Shown one piece after another: positions 11,178 through 21,854 of a DNA stretch of 64,000 nt (position 1 is its first letter; each line of letters opens with the position of its first letter). Made by a program: the position numbers and the translations under genes. The notes under the pieces were generated by a model, which was not told where the DNA came from, did no database searches, and saw only the letters and a program-made list of their open reading frames with translations. Location of the stretch: NCBI RefSeq assembly GCF_009727055.1, contig NC_052353.1, forward strand, positions 40,781,729 to 40,845,728, given 5' to 3'. This DNA comes from Benincasa hispida. Lineage: Eukaryota > Streptophyta > Magnoliopsida > Cucurbitales > Cucurbitaceae.

Positions 11178-13091
11178 ATGACCGATTACTTACAGTGGAA
11201 AGAATCGTGTGAAACGAATTTCGTAGCAAACGACCACCATCCCACTACTCTTCAAAAGAGGAGACAATACAGTAAATCTGATTTATTGGTCTTGGAGACT
11301 TGCCTGGTAGAGAATGATGATTCTGCTTGGATCCTTGATTCATATGCTACCAATCATATCAGTTCCTCTTACCAAGGATTCAGTTCCTAACAAACGTTGC
11401 CACAAAGAGAGATGACTCTTTGAGTCGGTACATGTGAGGTTGTTTCAGCTATTGTTATAAGCAGGCTGAAGTTATTTGTTGACAAGAAACGTTATCTATT
11501 ACAGGATAATGTTTTTGTAGTTCCTCATATTAAGAGGAACTTAATCTCAGTTTTTTGTCTCATTGAACAAAGCTATACCGTCTCCTTTTCTGAGAATAAA
11601 GTGTTTATGTTCAAGAATGGAATGGAGATTGGTTATGGTTCAATGGAAAGTAACTTATATGTACTAAGGTCGTTAGTCATAAAAGCCTTGTTTAACACTG
11701 AAATGTTCAGTACTGCAGCAACGACTAATAGACCAAAAGTTTCTCCAAAGAAAAACGCTCATTTTTGGCATCTTAGGTTAGGTCACATCAACCTCAATAA
11801 GATTGTGAAGTTGGTGAAAAATGGACTTCTAAAGAGTTTAGAAGAAAACTCCTTGTCGGTATGTGAATTATGCCTTGAAGGCAAGATGACCAAACGACCT
11901 TTTACTGAAAAAGGTTACAGAGCCAAGGAAGCCTTGGAGCGTGTACATTCAGACCTTTGTGTTCCGAAGAATGTTAGAGCTCGAGGTGGGTATGAATATT
12001 TCATCTCTTTTATAGATGATTATTCAAGGTTCGGGTATCTCTTCCTAATGCAATGTAAGTCTGAAGCCCTTGACAAGTTCAAGGAATATAAGGCTGAAGT
12101 TGAAAACTTGTTAGGCAAGATGATAATAACACTATGATATGATCATGGTGGAGAGTATATGGACCTCCAATTCCAGAACTATATGATAGAACATGGAATT
12201 ACGTCCCAACTCTCGGCCCCGAGTACACCTCAGCAGAATGGTATATCTGAAAGGAGAAACAGGACCTTGTTGGACATGGTTCAGTCTATGATGAGTAATG
12301 TTCATCTTCCAAACTCGTTTTGGGGTTATGCAGTACATACTGCATGTTCTATCCTGAACAACGTTCCCTCGAAAAGTGTTTCTAAAACACCTTTTGAGTT
12401 ATGGAGAGGCCGTAAAGGTAGTTTATGCCACTTCAGGATTTGGGACTGTCTGGCATATGTGCTAGCGACTAACCCAAAGAAGTTGGAACCGCGTTCGAAG
12501 GTTTGCCTCTTTGTGGGCTATCTCAAGGAAACGAGAGGAGGATACTTCTATGATCCGAGTGAGAACAAAGTGTTTGTTTCCACTAATGCTACGTTCTTGG
12601 AAGAAAAACACATGAGGGATCATAAGCCACGAAGTAAACTCGTTTTATGTGAGATCTCAAGTGAGACTGAGACTGCTGAGAGTTCAACAAGAGTTATTGA
12701 ACAAACCAACAGATCAACAAGAGTTGTTGAGGTCGGGACGTCTAGTCAACCAGCTCAAGAGTTGAGACTACCTCGACATAGTGGGAGGGTTATGAACCCA
12801 CCGGATTGCTACATGGGTTTGACTGAAGGCCATACCGTCATTGCGAATGATGGGGTCGAGAATTCGTTATATTTTAATAAAGCAATAGAGAATGTTGACA
12901 AAGATGAATCGGTCCAGACGATCCTTCAGTATCTTCAAAGAATAAGGATCTACATGCTTGTATATGGAGCTAAGGATCTGATCCTTACAGAATACAACGT
13001 TGTTGATCCCTTTACAAAGGCCCTTACGGCTCAAGTGTTCGAGGGTCACCTAGAGAGTCTGGGTCTGCGGGACATGCAGCATCTTGTCTAG
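11178..13091 (+). pseudogene. Copia Gag-Pol remnant: protease-like, pre-integrase, integrase; RT and RNase H deleted
   Basis: A single reading frame runs through 11178-13091 with three nonsense codons (TAA 11388, a TGA near 11430, TGA 12135). Domains in order: a short Gag tail; a protease site decayed to DSYATNH where DSGATNH is usual; GAG-pre-integrase with an HHCC finger (FWHLRLGH and CELC); and an integrase core. The integrase core keeps its acidic residues in HSDLC, FIDDYSRFGY and TPQQNGISERRNR. The frame then runs to NVDKDE, where RT should begin, jumps to the end of RT (ILQYLQRIRIYMLVYGAKDLILT), and then jumps to the C-terminal tail VVDPFTKALTAQVFEGH. Both deletions keep the frame, leaving a 310-aa ORF at 12159-13091. 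The TGA at 12135 replaces a usual Arg codon. Confidence 0.9.
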
Positions 13092-13197
13092 GGCAAGTGG
13101 GAGATGATACTGAGGTATGCCCTAGTTTATTGTATATTGTACATTTTTATATTGTATTGTACATTAGTCTCTCGTGTCATTAGAACATATGAGAGAT

Positions 13198-13739
13198 TGT
13201 TGGGATTTGTGTCCTAATTCTCCCCGAGTCTCGTTGTTTTGTAAAGATACACATTGTTCAATGTATAAAATAAATGTTATTTAATTCTGGCATTTACTCA
13301 TATCCAATAAACAAAGCTCCTTGGTTATCTTATGTGAACTTAAGCATGTATATGTGATATACAAGTGGATCATGCCTTAAGTGATAACCTAAATAGGTCT
13401 GTAGTATAAGAATTAAGGTGGGATACCTGTTCCTGATGACACTACGGATACGACCCGCTTTGTAGAGGTTTGCAAGTGTTGTAAACTACTACAGATGGTA
13501 GATCCTGACCATTCATGTGGAGACGTAGAGCGGGGGTGTTCTATACAAAGAGTTTGTATAAGACCTGGACTACGAGATGACTAGACTCTATATATAACGT
13601 CGTTGATACTAGAGACTTGCATCTCACCTAAACGATCATAGATGACACGACCTCAATCCTGAGTGTTTTAAAAACTCCTGCCTTTGAGGGCGGTCCTTTG
13701 ATTAGTATGGGTGAGAGTGGCCAGATTGCCAACTCAACA
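13198..13739 (+). repeat. 3' LTR of the Copia element, internally deleted
   Basis: Starts TGTTGGGATTTGTGTCC and matches 4361-~4890. It ends ..CTCAACA and is followed at once by CCAAC, the same 5-mer that precedes the 5' LTR. The other family LTRs continue well beyond this point, so about 1.65 kb has been lost. The terminal CA may come from the true LTR end. Confidence 0.82.
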
Positions 13740-14151
13740 CCAACCTCTCTGACGCCTTTGGTCCAGGAACCTCAGATTCTCCTATCCCTTCAATTGTTGG
13801 ACCTTTACCTTTGGCTGGGTCTCGGGCCACTAGGGTGGTGCTTTGGCCCAAATTGTGTCTTTGCTTCCCATCACGCTTATTTTTCTCAAGAGAGTGGATT
13901 GCATTCTGCTTGATGGCCTCGATAATGAGGTTCGGTCGTCTGAGCATCTTTATGATCTGGCTCAGATTCTGACCTAAGCTATCCACCTTGGCGGCTAGAA
14001 CCGCGTACTTCAAAGCTAGCTCATTTTCAAGTCGATGGGCTTCCCCCACGTAAGCTTCCTGAACACGTGTGGGTTGGTGCCTTGGGTGACGTTCACGATC
14101 CGAATCATCCCCGTCAGTTGGGAAATTTTCTCTATTCACATTGTTGTTCAT
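13740..14151 (-). pseudogene. Ty3/gypsy gag, N-terminal part
   Basis: Minus-strand frame from the Met at 14151, 49 bases inside the primer-binding site. It is hydrophilic and rich in charged residues, with heptad-like LENELALKYAVLAAKVDSL, and matches no enzyme. It is open to the Copia junction, and the frame continues at 4360 once the nested element and one CCAAC are removed. Position just after the primer-binding site and the downstream PF03732-like part identify it as the start of gag. The called ORF extends a few codons into the Copia LTR, which is an artefact. Confidence 0.8.
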
Positions 14152-14199
14152 GGTTCAAACACAGAGTATGGTAGTAAGGCTAAAAGATATGATTATTCT

Positions 14200-14217
14200 T
14201 CCCCACAAACAGCGCCA
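14200..14217 (-). other. Primer-binding site of the gypsy element
   Basis: On the minus strand, TGGCGCTGTTTGTGGGGA lies two bases after the LTR terminus ..ATCAACA. The TGGCGC..TGTGGGGA form is typical of plant gypsy elements. It defines the minus orientation of the element and the LTR edge at 14220. Confidence 0.82.
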
Positions 14218-14219
14218 AC

Positions 14220-15270
14220 TGTTGATACCAAAAATTATACCAACGGTAAATTTGTATTTGGAAGAGAATAGTTGGATATTCTACAAGAAAAGTGAGTACA
14301 ACTAACACCGATGTGGTGTTGAGCCAAATCCACCCCGATGCTCAAGTTAGAATTGGGTTTGAATTTGAGTCAACTGGTAACAGTTAGCATGGGTTGAAAA
14401 GCATACCTCTCTTTGATGATACCCTTTAATTATATAGGTCGCCCATGTTATAACTGAACATAGCTTGTCTCTTCGGCTTCTAAGCCATCATTAATCATTA
14501 CTTTATCCATTTTCCACCTAAACCGTCATTATCCGGATTGTTACGAACTTCAACCCTTAATTTGCTCGACCTTTGGATGGAAGTATGGCTTTTGATTTAC
14601 CAATAATTATTCTTAAGGTGTTATGCTTCTTTAATAATGTAATGATTGAGTTGCACAAACGGAATTGGGTAAATAAATAGTCTTTAAATTAACCCTCTTA
14701 AAAGATATTTTCACTAATTTTCCTTTTCTTGAAAATCTAATGCATAGTTTTTTTTTTAAAAAAAAAAAAAAAAAATTATGAAAATCAAGCCCAATTGATG
14801 GTAGAAATGGATTGGGGGTTGGTGGCCAACCTCATTAGCTTTGGGCTAACCTCATTTAGAGGTCAGTTGGGCTCATAGGCCCAGCTGCCAACCTATAAAG
14901 TTTGGCCTTTTCTCCACTTTTTTTTATCTTGCCGTCGGGTTTTAAAGCCCGGCTGCCAGCCTCTTGCGGGCTGGCTTCTTCCTTCATGGTGGGGGATGGG
15001 CAGTCCGACTGCAACCCCCCTTCATTCCTTTTCTTTTTTCTTTTTCATATATATATATATACTTAAACTTCTTTATTTAAATATATATTCCTTATTTATG
15101 GATATATCATTCCATATGCACAAGATACAATATTGTTTTAACCAAAGTCATTTGAAAGTCTATTAGCTTGGCTTCTATCTTTTGACTGGCTTTCCTTAGT
15201 TTACCTTCTTAGCTTAACTATCTTTACCCAAAACTTTGGATTTAATTATGCTATTTGGTTCATGATAGAA
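14220..15270 (-). repeat. Gypsy 5' LTR
   Basis: The edge TGTTGATACCAAAAATTATACCAACGG and the following ~250 bp match the LTR beginning at 61723, including GGTGTGGTGTTGAGCYAAATCCAC and CTCAARTTAGAAT. Further right the two diverge but keep the same order: GCCCAATTGA, a GC-rich patch, a TA-rich patch. The right end is approximate because the terminal TGTAGAAG motif is not preserved. This LTR and the one at 61723 are both oriented minus. Confidence 0.75.
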
Positions 15271-16967
15271 ATTTTTTTTATTAAAACAGAGAATTTTGCA
15301 GAATCGAAAACAAAGTCTTCTTTTCACAAATGTTAAAAACATGTTTGATTTCAATATGAGTCACAAATTTGAAAATTGTTTTTGATTGTTTGAAAATACA
15401 GAAAAAGATTAATATGTGTCTAAAATCTATTTTCATTTTGTTTTTTATAAGGTTGTATCCATAATTTCTAAATTTTGAAAACAAAATCCAAACACAATGA
15501 AAACGACTATCTAATTGTTTTTATAGTTATGCCATTTCTTAATTGTTTTTAAAAATAAATGTATTAAACATAATTTCATTTTAAATGATTTTGTTTGTGT
15601 TTTTGTTGTTGGAAACATAAAAACAAGAGTGATGGCAAGATAGCATTGACCTAATAATTAAATATATAGTAACATTTTTATGAAATTATAAATATAGTAA
15701 AATATATGTGAGAGAATCTATCTCCTATTAGCGATGGTCTGTCACTAATAATTAAATCTAAATTTTGTTATATTTGTTGTGTTATATATGTTAATATTTT
15801 GAACTTGATCATTATGTTGATAAAACAAAAACGTATCAAGAACCAAACTGACCGTATTTTCCACTATTTTTTTTTTTTTGTTTCCACATTATGATCAATC
15901 TCAGTAGATGTATCCTAAGATGTGAGTTCACATAAATATAATGATAAAATAGAAGTAACATTTTGGTAAATTTTTAGTTTGGTGGTTTCTTTAAATAGGG
16001 CACCTAATAGGTTATGAATTTATAGGAAGTAATTATCTAATAGATCCCTGAAATCTAAAAACTTTAATCAGTCTTCTTAAAAATTCTAATCAGTCTTTGA
16101 CTTTTAAATTTGTGTCTAATAGATCTCTATTCGCACGAGGATTCTAGAGAATATGTTTCATGGAGTTGAACTTGTATTGATGCAGATTTGATACAAATGT
16201 GATTCGATCTCTAATACTTAATTATTTGATTCTCTCGATTGAATACGTACGCTTGACTTGGGAAAGCGAAGCGTGATGTTCTTGAATTTGAAGTCAAGAA
16301 TCTTTGTATCTTCAAGGGGTGTGCGCTTCAAGAGTGATAGTCTTGGAGTCTTCTGGTGAGCCCAATTTTGCAAGTTTGGACTTGATTGGTCCATAAACCT
16401 AACCCTTAGGACTAAATTAATAGCCTAAATAATAATATCAAATTGAATCAAATAAATTTTATTCTGCCCAATAATCATGATGAAAACACATGCATCATTA
16501 AAATTTGCACACTTATGTCTTAAATTTCAATTTGGGATACAGGTCACTTTTAATTAGTCTCAAATTCAACTATTTGTAACTTCGTTGACAATTTGTGAGT
16601 GGTCCAAAAATTCTCGTTCAACAACATTCATTACTTTATAAAAATCACACACCTATTAACGAAAAATTGAGTTGATCATGATCTTCCAATTCATATATAG
16701 TAAGGTTTGTGAATTATTTCAAACATGACAAACCTTTTCTCTCCTCTCCTCGGGCCAAAGTTTCGAAGGATGGAAATAAAATGAGTTAAATAAATATTTA
16801 ACTACACGGGTAAAATAAGAATTTTACCACTCAAGATTAAAGAGAAAAAAAATATACAATATGTATGATGTTATTCATCTCAATTTATTTAGACATATAC
16901 TCTTGACCAATATATTTAAAGTCCAAATCCTCACTCCTCATGCTGAACTATAAGAATTAACAAAATT
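15271..16967. other. AT-rich intergenic DNA
   Basis: No gene or RNA is supported. There are short stretches of the 'taatagatc..aaacttt' type of AT-rich dispersed sequence (about 16030-16140) that recurs throughout 35-59 kb. ORFs here are short and unlike any family. Confidence 0.5.
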
Positions 16968-17346
16968 AGAGATGTTCAAAAAATCCAATAATCCGACCAA
17001 CTTGGACTACCCAACCCAAATCATAAGAGTTGAGTTGGGTTAAAATATATAAAAAGATTAGATTTCAAGTCGGTTTTCGAGATACCCCATTGGGTGTCGG
17101 GTTTACCCGACCCGACCCCGACTATACATGTGTGTGTTTAAAAAAGAATACAACAATCAAAATGCAAAATTAAAAAAACAATAATAATTTATTAAAAAAA
17201 AAAACCGATGACCCAACCCGAAAATTTTGAGTTGGGTTAGGTTGGGTTGATCATTCAAAAATGAACCGATACGGTTCACTTAAAGCGAACCGAAATTTTC
17301 GGATTGGTCTACAAAATACCTCCAACCCGGTTCATGTACACTCCTA
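16968..17346. repeat. Non-autonomous DNA-transposon-like repeat with GTTGGGTT motifs
   Basis: The left end AGAGATGTTCAAAAAATCC and right end GGTTCATGTACACTCCTAA are roughly inverted. The interior alternates CAACCCAA and GAGTTGGGTT, plus CCCGACCCGACCCCG. This matches the common plant 'aggggtgttca..gggttgg' class of small repeats (recall). No ORF. Confidence 0.5.
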
Positions 17347-17865
17347 AATAAAATAATAATAAAAAAATAAAAAGAGAGATGAACAACAAAAAAGACTAGC
17401 GATTCTTGCTATCCATCTTTGAATTTCTGACCTCTTAGTCAAGAATGTGACACCATTCACACTTTGCTTACACATGGCTTATGATTCAGAGTTGGGAATC
17501 TAAGGTTTAAGGTCATTTCTTCCATTTGTTCCTCCTCTTTTTCACCATGGCAGTTGCAATTCTTCCTCCATTCTTTCATTGTGCCCTTAAACAATGGAGA
17601 CACTATGCTGAGGCTAAGTCATTTATCCTCAGCTCTCAAACATTTTCCAGAACTACATAGACCTAACTTCTGAACTCCTTTCTTTTTTCCTCATCTTCTT
17701 TGGCCAGTGTAATCTATAAGGTAAAAGATCTCAGAACCCATAACCCAAAAGGGTATGAAAAAAACCAACTGATATCTCTGGCAAAGGAAGGGAAGCTCTA
17801 CGCTTGTGACGATAACTTCCATTCTATCTTCTCAAGATATTTGATTCATTTCATTCTTCAAGTCC
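17347..17865. other. 3' flank of the EMB2745-like gene
   Basis: No further coding sequence. It probably includes the 3' UTR of the minus-strand PPR gene, whose stop codon is at 17866-17868. Poly(A) signals cannot be assigned with confidence. Confidence 0.4.
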
Positions 17866-20106
17866 TCAGTTAGCAGAACTGTACGGTAGTAAGCCACTGT
17901 GAGCCATATCTTTAAGCACATTGAAAACTGCATCCATGTTACCTTCTTTATTGTTGATTTCGACAAGTACCTTCGCAAGCTCGGCATCAGTTATCCTACA
18001 GCTTTTCAGTGTGTACTCAAGAAGTTGATTCAACTCAACATCTTTTCCTTCAGAAAATAGTGATTTAGCCAGAGCCATGATAGTCACAGAGTCGGGAACA
18101 AATCCAGAACGTAACATTTCCTTGTACAAATTGTATGCTTTTTCAATATTTCCAACTTTACTGTGACCGTGAATAATGACATTGTAAACTGCCTCCTTGG
18201 GTTTGTAACCTTTCTGAAGCATCGACTCGAAAACTCTGTCTGCTTCATTCATTAAACCCTTCATACAGAATCCCTTCATAAGAGCCAAAGCACTCTTGAA
18301 TTCTAAATTGTTACAGTTCTCTATCAGAGTATTATATGTGATTTCATTTGGCACAGATTCTTCATGTAATATCTTCAGCAGAAGCCTCTTTGCTTCCTTG
18401 GTACGAGCTTGCTTATTTAATCCATTAATAAGCACATTATAGGTAACAATATCAGGTACAAACCCCTTTTGTATCATCTCATCGTGCAACCTAAGAGCCT
18501 TATCTAAATCCCCTTCAATGCAGTAAGCATTGATCAAGGATGTGTAAGTAACTTCGTCAGGAGGCAAACCCAGACTCAACATTTCTTGAAAGAGATCACA
18601 AACTTCACTAAGTCTCCTCTGTTCACAAAGACCTTGAATTAGCGATGAATAAGTTACTGCATCAGGAGAAATACCCTTAGTCACCATCTCTACTTTCATT
18701 TGAAAAGCTTTCTCCAGTTCTTGATTTCGAGAAAAACCTGAAATTATGGTACTATAGCTCACAACGTCAGGCATAAGACCTCTCTCGGTCATTTCTTGAA
18801 GGAGCCCATTGGCCTCGTCCATCCTCCCTATGAGGCAGTGCCCATTAACGAGAGCATTATAGGTAACAATTGTAGGGGAGAATCCATTCTTAACCATTTC
18901 TTTCATAACCTGGTATGCTTGGTCTAGTAATCCCTGCCGAGAAAATCCATCGATCAATGTAGTATACGTCCTCCCATTCGGACATAGTCCTCTATCTCGC
19001 ATCTGGTCCAAAAATTCCATAGCTCTGTTCATATTACCAGCCTTACACATACTATTAATCAAAGTTGTATACGTAACAACATCCGGCGACAAACCATTCT
19101 TCACCATCTCTGCGTGCAACATGAGTGCTTGATGAAAATTACCTTCCTTACAGTATCCATTTATAAGTGTATTAAATGTCACCTCATCAGGAACATATCT
19201 CCTTTTATTCATTTCCTCGAGAATGTCACTCGTCTCCGTCATTCTTCCTTCTCGACATAACCCATTTATCAACACATTGTATGAAATCAAATTTGGCTCC
19301 AAGCCTTTGAATGCCATTGATCTCAATAACTTGAATGCCTCATCACTCTTCCTCAACTTACAATAAGCATTAATTATTGTATTATAAGTAACCACGTTTG
19401 GCAGACAACCATTTCTCTCCATTTCACCAAAAAAAGAGAGACCCATCTCCAAATTGCCAGCAGTACAAAACCCACGAATCAAAACATTATACGTATACAC
19501 ATTTGGGGAAACCCCAGATTCTATCATCTCCTTAAAGACCCCCTCCGTCATCTTAACCGACTGTTTCGTCCTAACTACCGCATCTAAAAGAGCATTATAA
19601 GAAAGCACACCAGGCATAAATCCATGAGACTTAGCTAAATTTACAATGTTCAAAGCCTTATTAATCAAGTTAACTCGAGAACAAGACTTAACTACAAGAT
19701 CGAATACCGCAGAGCTCGACTGACACCAGTGATACGAGTTTTTAAGGCAATGAAAGAGATCGACTCCAGTCTCATCACTCGTATTGACCGCCACTTCCTC
19801 AGCTAGAGATTGGGCTGTCTTGTAGAGTTTGAAGCGAGTGAGGATGTGGAGCGTGAGACATTTGCATTGAAAGGAGAAGAATTGTTGAGACCGTGCCCAA
19901 TCGAGGAATTTGAGGACTAAATTGCGATCGAATTGGGACTTGAGGAGTAAATTGGAGGACGCTTGAGGAGTGAAGTGGGATGAAAGAAGGGTGAGCTGCT
20001 CCGGGTGGCGTCGGAGATAGGCAATAGCTTTGTCGGCGAGAAGAGCGTCGGCGGGAGAGCAGAGAGTGGATATTGAGCGGTAATAATGGGGTTTATGGGG
20101 GAGCAT
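17866..20106 (-). CDS. EMB2745: P-class pentatricopeptide repeat protein, EMB2745-like
   Basis: Intronless 746-aa ORF. An N-terminal region of about 140 residues, rich in Ser, Leu and Arg and without acidic residues at the very start, suggests an organellar transit peptide. About 15-16 tandem 35-residue PPR motifs follow (from roughly residue 140 to 700) with the VVTYNTLINGYCKEG..EA..L..EM...G..PD consensus; motif 14 is irregular and about 15 residues longer. There is no E, DYW or SMR domain, so it is a P-class protein expected to bind organellar RNA. Length, the irregular motif (TYNTLIENCNNLEFKS) and the ending (LVEINNKEGNMDAV) match Arabidopsis At5g39710/EMB2745 (747 aa) as I remember it. 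Loss of that gene is embryo-lethal in Arabidopsis. The start at 20106 is the first Met of the frame and fits the family length. Confidence 0.93.
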   Translation of the reverse strand: MLPHKPHYYRSISTLCSPADALLADKAIAYLRRHPEQLTLLSSHFTPQASSNLLLKSQFDRNLVLKFLDWARSQQFFSFQCKCLTLHILTRFKLYKTAQSLAEEVAVNTSDETGVDLFHCLKNSYHWCQSSSAVFDLVVKSCSRVNLINKALNIVNLAKSHGFMPGVLSYNALLDAVVRTKQSVKMTEGVFKEMIESGVSPNVYTYNVLIRGFCTAGNLEMGLSFFGEMERNGCLPNVVTYNTIINAYCKLRKSDEAFKLLRSMAFKGLEPNLISYNVLINGLCREGRMTETSDILEEMNKRRYVPDEVTFNTLINGYCKEGNFHQALMLHAEMVKNGLSPDVVTYTTLINSMCKAGNMNRAMEFLDQMRDRGLCPNGRTYTTLIDGFSRQGLLDQAYQVMKEMVKNGFSPTIVTYNALVNGHCLIGRMDEANGLLQEMTERGLMPDVVSYSTIISGFSRNQELEKAFQMKVEMVTKGISPDAVTYSSLIQGLCEQRRLSEVCDLFQEMLSLGLPPDEVTYTSLINAYCIEGDLDKALRLHDEMIQKGFVPDIVTYNVLINGLNKQARTKEAKRLLLKILHEESVPNEITYNTLIENCNNLEFKSALALMKGFCMKGLMNEADRVFESMLQKGYKPKEAVYNVIIHGHSKVGNIEKAYNLYKEMLRSGFVPDSVTIMALAKSLFSEGKDVELNQLLEYTLKSCRITDAELAKVLVEINNKEGNMDAVFNVLKDMAHSGLLPYSSAN

Positions 20107-20220
20107 ACTGCGAATGGAGGTGGATGAAGCTTAGGGTTTGCCCGGGACAAGGGAAGGAGGAACACGGCTATTATTATACGCTTTCTTTTCTTTTTTTGAA
20201 AAATAAAGGTAATATTATTT

Positions 20221-20691
20221 GCTAGAGTGAGCTAGATCCGTCCACGAGCCGGGTCGGGATACCATTCCTATCCCCGTGAAATTTTCACATGGATCGAGAT
20301 GGAGATTCCCGCGAAAAATTCGTAGGGATCGGGTTCCACAAGGAATTTTTTCTCGTTACGTTTTTTAGTAGAAAAAATAAATATAAATCAAATTATTCAC
20401 GTATACAATATAAATTTAAACATATTCATTATCTTTTCTAATAAATAATCATATTTGAAATTTAAATATAATATTTATATAATAATAATAATAACATAAC
20501 ATTAGATAACTATACTAAATAAATATATAGAAGCTAATCAGAACGGGACAGGGAACGAGGCGGGGAGGGGCGGGGAATGCATTCCCCACCCCTGTCCCCG
20601 TTTAGCTCACAGAATTTTTTTGCCCACTCCCTTCTCATTTTTCGCCTAATCAGGGAATTCTCATCCCGGTAGAGAAATTGGGCATCTCTAG
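20221..20691. repeat. GC-rich dispersed repeat, longer copy
   Basis: Two GC-rich blocks (20221-20360 and 20530-20691) contain GGGGAGGGGCGGGGAATGC, CATTCCCCACCCCTGTCCCCG and CCTAATCAGGGAATTCTCATCCC, and enclose AT-rich DNA. The right end, ATTGGGCATCTCTA, matches the fragment at 1-74. It lies 115 bp upstream of the EMB2745 start, so it may overlap the promoter. Class unknown. Confidence 0.5.
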
Positions 20692-21404
20692 GTGAGCAAG
20701 GATGACCGAAAAACTGAGTCGAACTATCGAAATTGGTCGAATCGAAGGTTGGATGTCTATTTTTTGAAAAAGTCGGTTGGATCGATTTTTTCAAAATACA
20801 ATTAAAAACCGCCTACCTCCGACCGACGTGTAAACCGAAATCGATTGTTGTCGATCAAATATTAATATTATATCTTTTTTGTTTTATATATTATATATTT
20901 GATTATAAAATATCTTCCTTCTCCCAACTTCCAAAACTAATTATTACGTGACACTCTGTCTCTTCTCCCTTCTATTTTTTCCCCTTCTCTCTCCTTTTTC
21001 CCCTTTCTCATGCAACCTTCCCCTTCTCTCTCTTATTCTCCATTTTTTTTGCCCTTCCCCCTACATCTCACGAATTTGGAAACACTCCCCTATCTTTCTT
21101 TCACTCTCCATTTTATTCTTTTCTCTATTCCTTCATTTTTTTTCTCCTCGGTCTTCATTTTTTTTAAAATTATTGTTATTTCTTTCTTATTTTCTTGTTC
21201 ATCTTTTTTTTTTTTACTTCAACTTCTTTTTATTTTCATTGAACTTACAAACCGATGAAACCGCCCGCTCCGACTGTATGATCGAACAATCGATGGTAGC
21301 AAGCATCCATAGACCGACGAACATGGACCGTCGAAAATCAACGTGTCGATGATCGACATCGGTTTTTGCTCAAAACTGATACCGTCCGCCCAATGATCAC
21401 CCTT
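20692..21404. repeat. Putative non-autonomous DNA transposon with imperfect terminal inverted repeats
   Basis: The left end GGTGAGCAAGGATGACC and right end CCAATGATCACCCTT are loosely inverted. Subterminal sequences are rich in ACCGA and CGGTT on both sides. The interior holds a pyrimidine tract (20945-21240). No transposase. ORFs at 20948-21352 arise from the pyrimidine tract and are not genes. Confidence 0.45.
20945..21240 (+). repeat. Polypyrimidine tract, about 300 bp
   Basis: Almost entirely C and T on the plus strand, with TTCTCTCTCCTTTTTCCCC-like runs. It creates a spurious 134-aa Leu/Phe/Ser-rich ORF. It lies inside the transposon-like repeat. Confidence 0.75.
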
Positions 21405-21854
21405 AACCACGAGGACTAAATGATCTCAACCATCCCTATCAATTACAAAGGACAACCAATCACGATATAGGGTAAGCCACACCTTGTAACAATTTTCAAC
21501 CCTACATCATATTAGCAGCTAAAGAAATGGCACTACATTTCTTCAACAATTTCACTTTCAATTACTCCAAATTTGGAGGATCATAGAAAATTAAACTTGA
21601 TTTTTCATTAATTTTTGTTAGAAAATGTTTCACGAGAAAAGCTCCATTTAATGGTCTTTTTGTTATATGTTACGTACTTTTCAACTAGATACATACTTTT
21701 TCAAATATTCTTAACACTCATTTTATATGTGAACTCAATTAAATAAAAATATATTTTACAAATCTCTAGTATAAATATTGCACTGAATATAGACTAAATA
21801 CTATTATTTATATAAACAACTATCCTACAACATATTTTAATAGTCATCAATCTT
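21405..21854. other. Intergenic, nothing recognised
   Basis: AT-rich sequence with no supported gene, RNA or clear repeat. Confidence 0.4.

Larger units (their letters stand above)
4361..13739 (+). mobile_element. Copia LTR retrotransposon, nested, non-autonomous
   Basis: Structure: 5' LTR 4361-6571 (TGTTGGG..TTCA), initiator-Met-type primer-binding site at 6574-6585, a long leader, one decayed polyprotein frame at 11178-13091, a short purine-rich stretch before 13198, and a 3' LTR at 13198-13739. Both flanks carry CCAAC (4356-4360 and 13740-13744), a typical 5-bp target duplication. The host site is a gypsy gag gene. The leader has been invaded by an oppositely oriented LTR (about 8550-10644). 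RT and RNase H are missing, so the element cannot move alone. The 3' LTR retains only about a quarter of the 5' LTR length. Confidence 0.9.

Noticed and set aside
19917..20165. 82-aa minus-strand ORF overlapping the PPR start
   Set aside because: Alternative frame of the PPR N-terminal coding sequence.
20948..21352. 134-aa plus-strand ORF
   Set aside because: Produced by a polypyrimidine tract; composition is almost only Leu, Phe, Ser and Pro.
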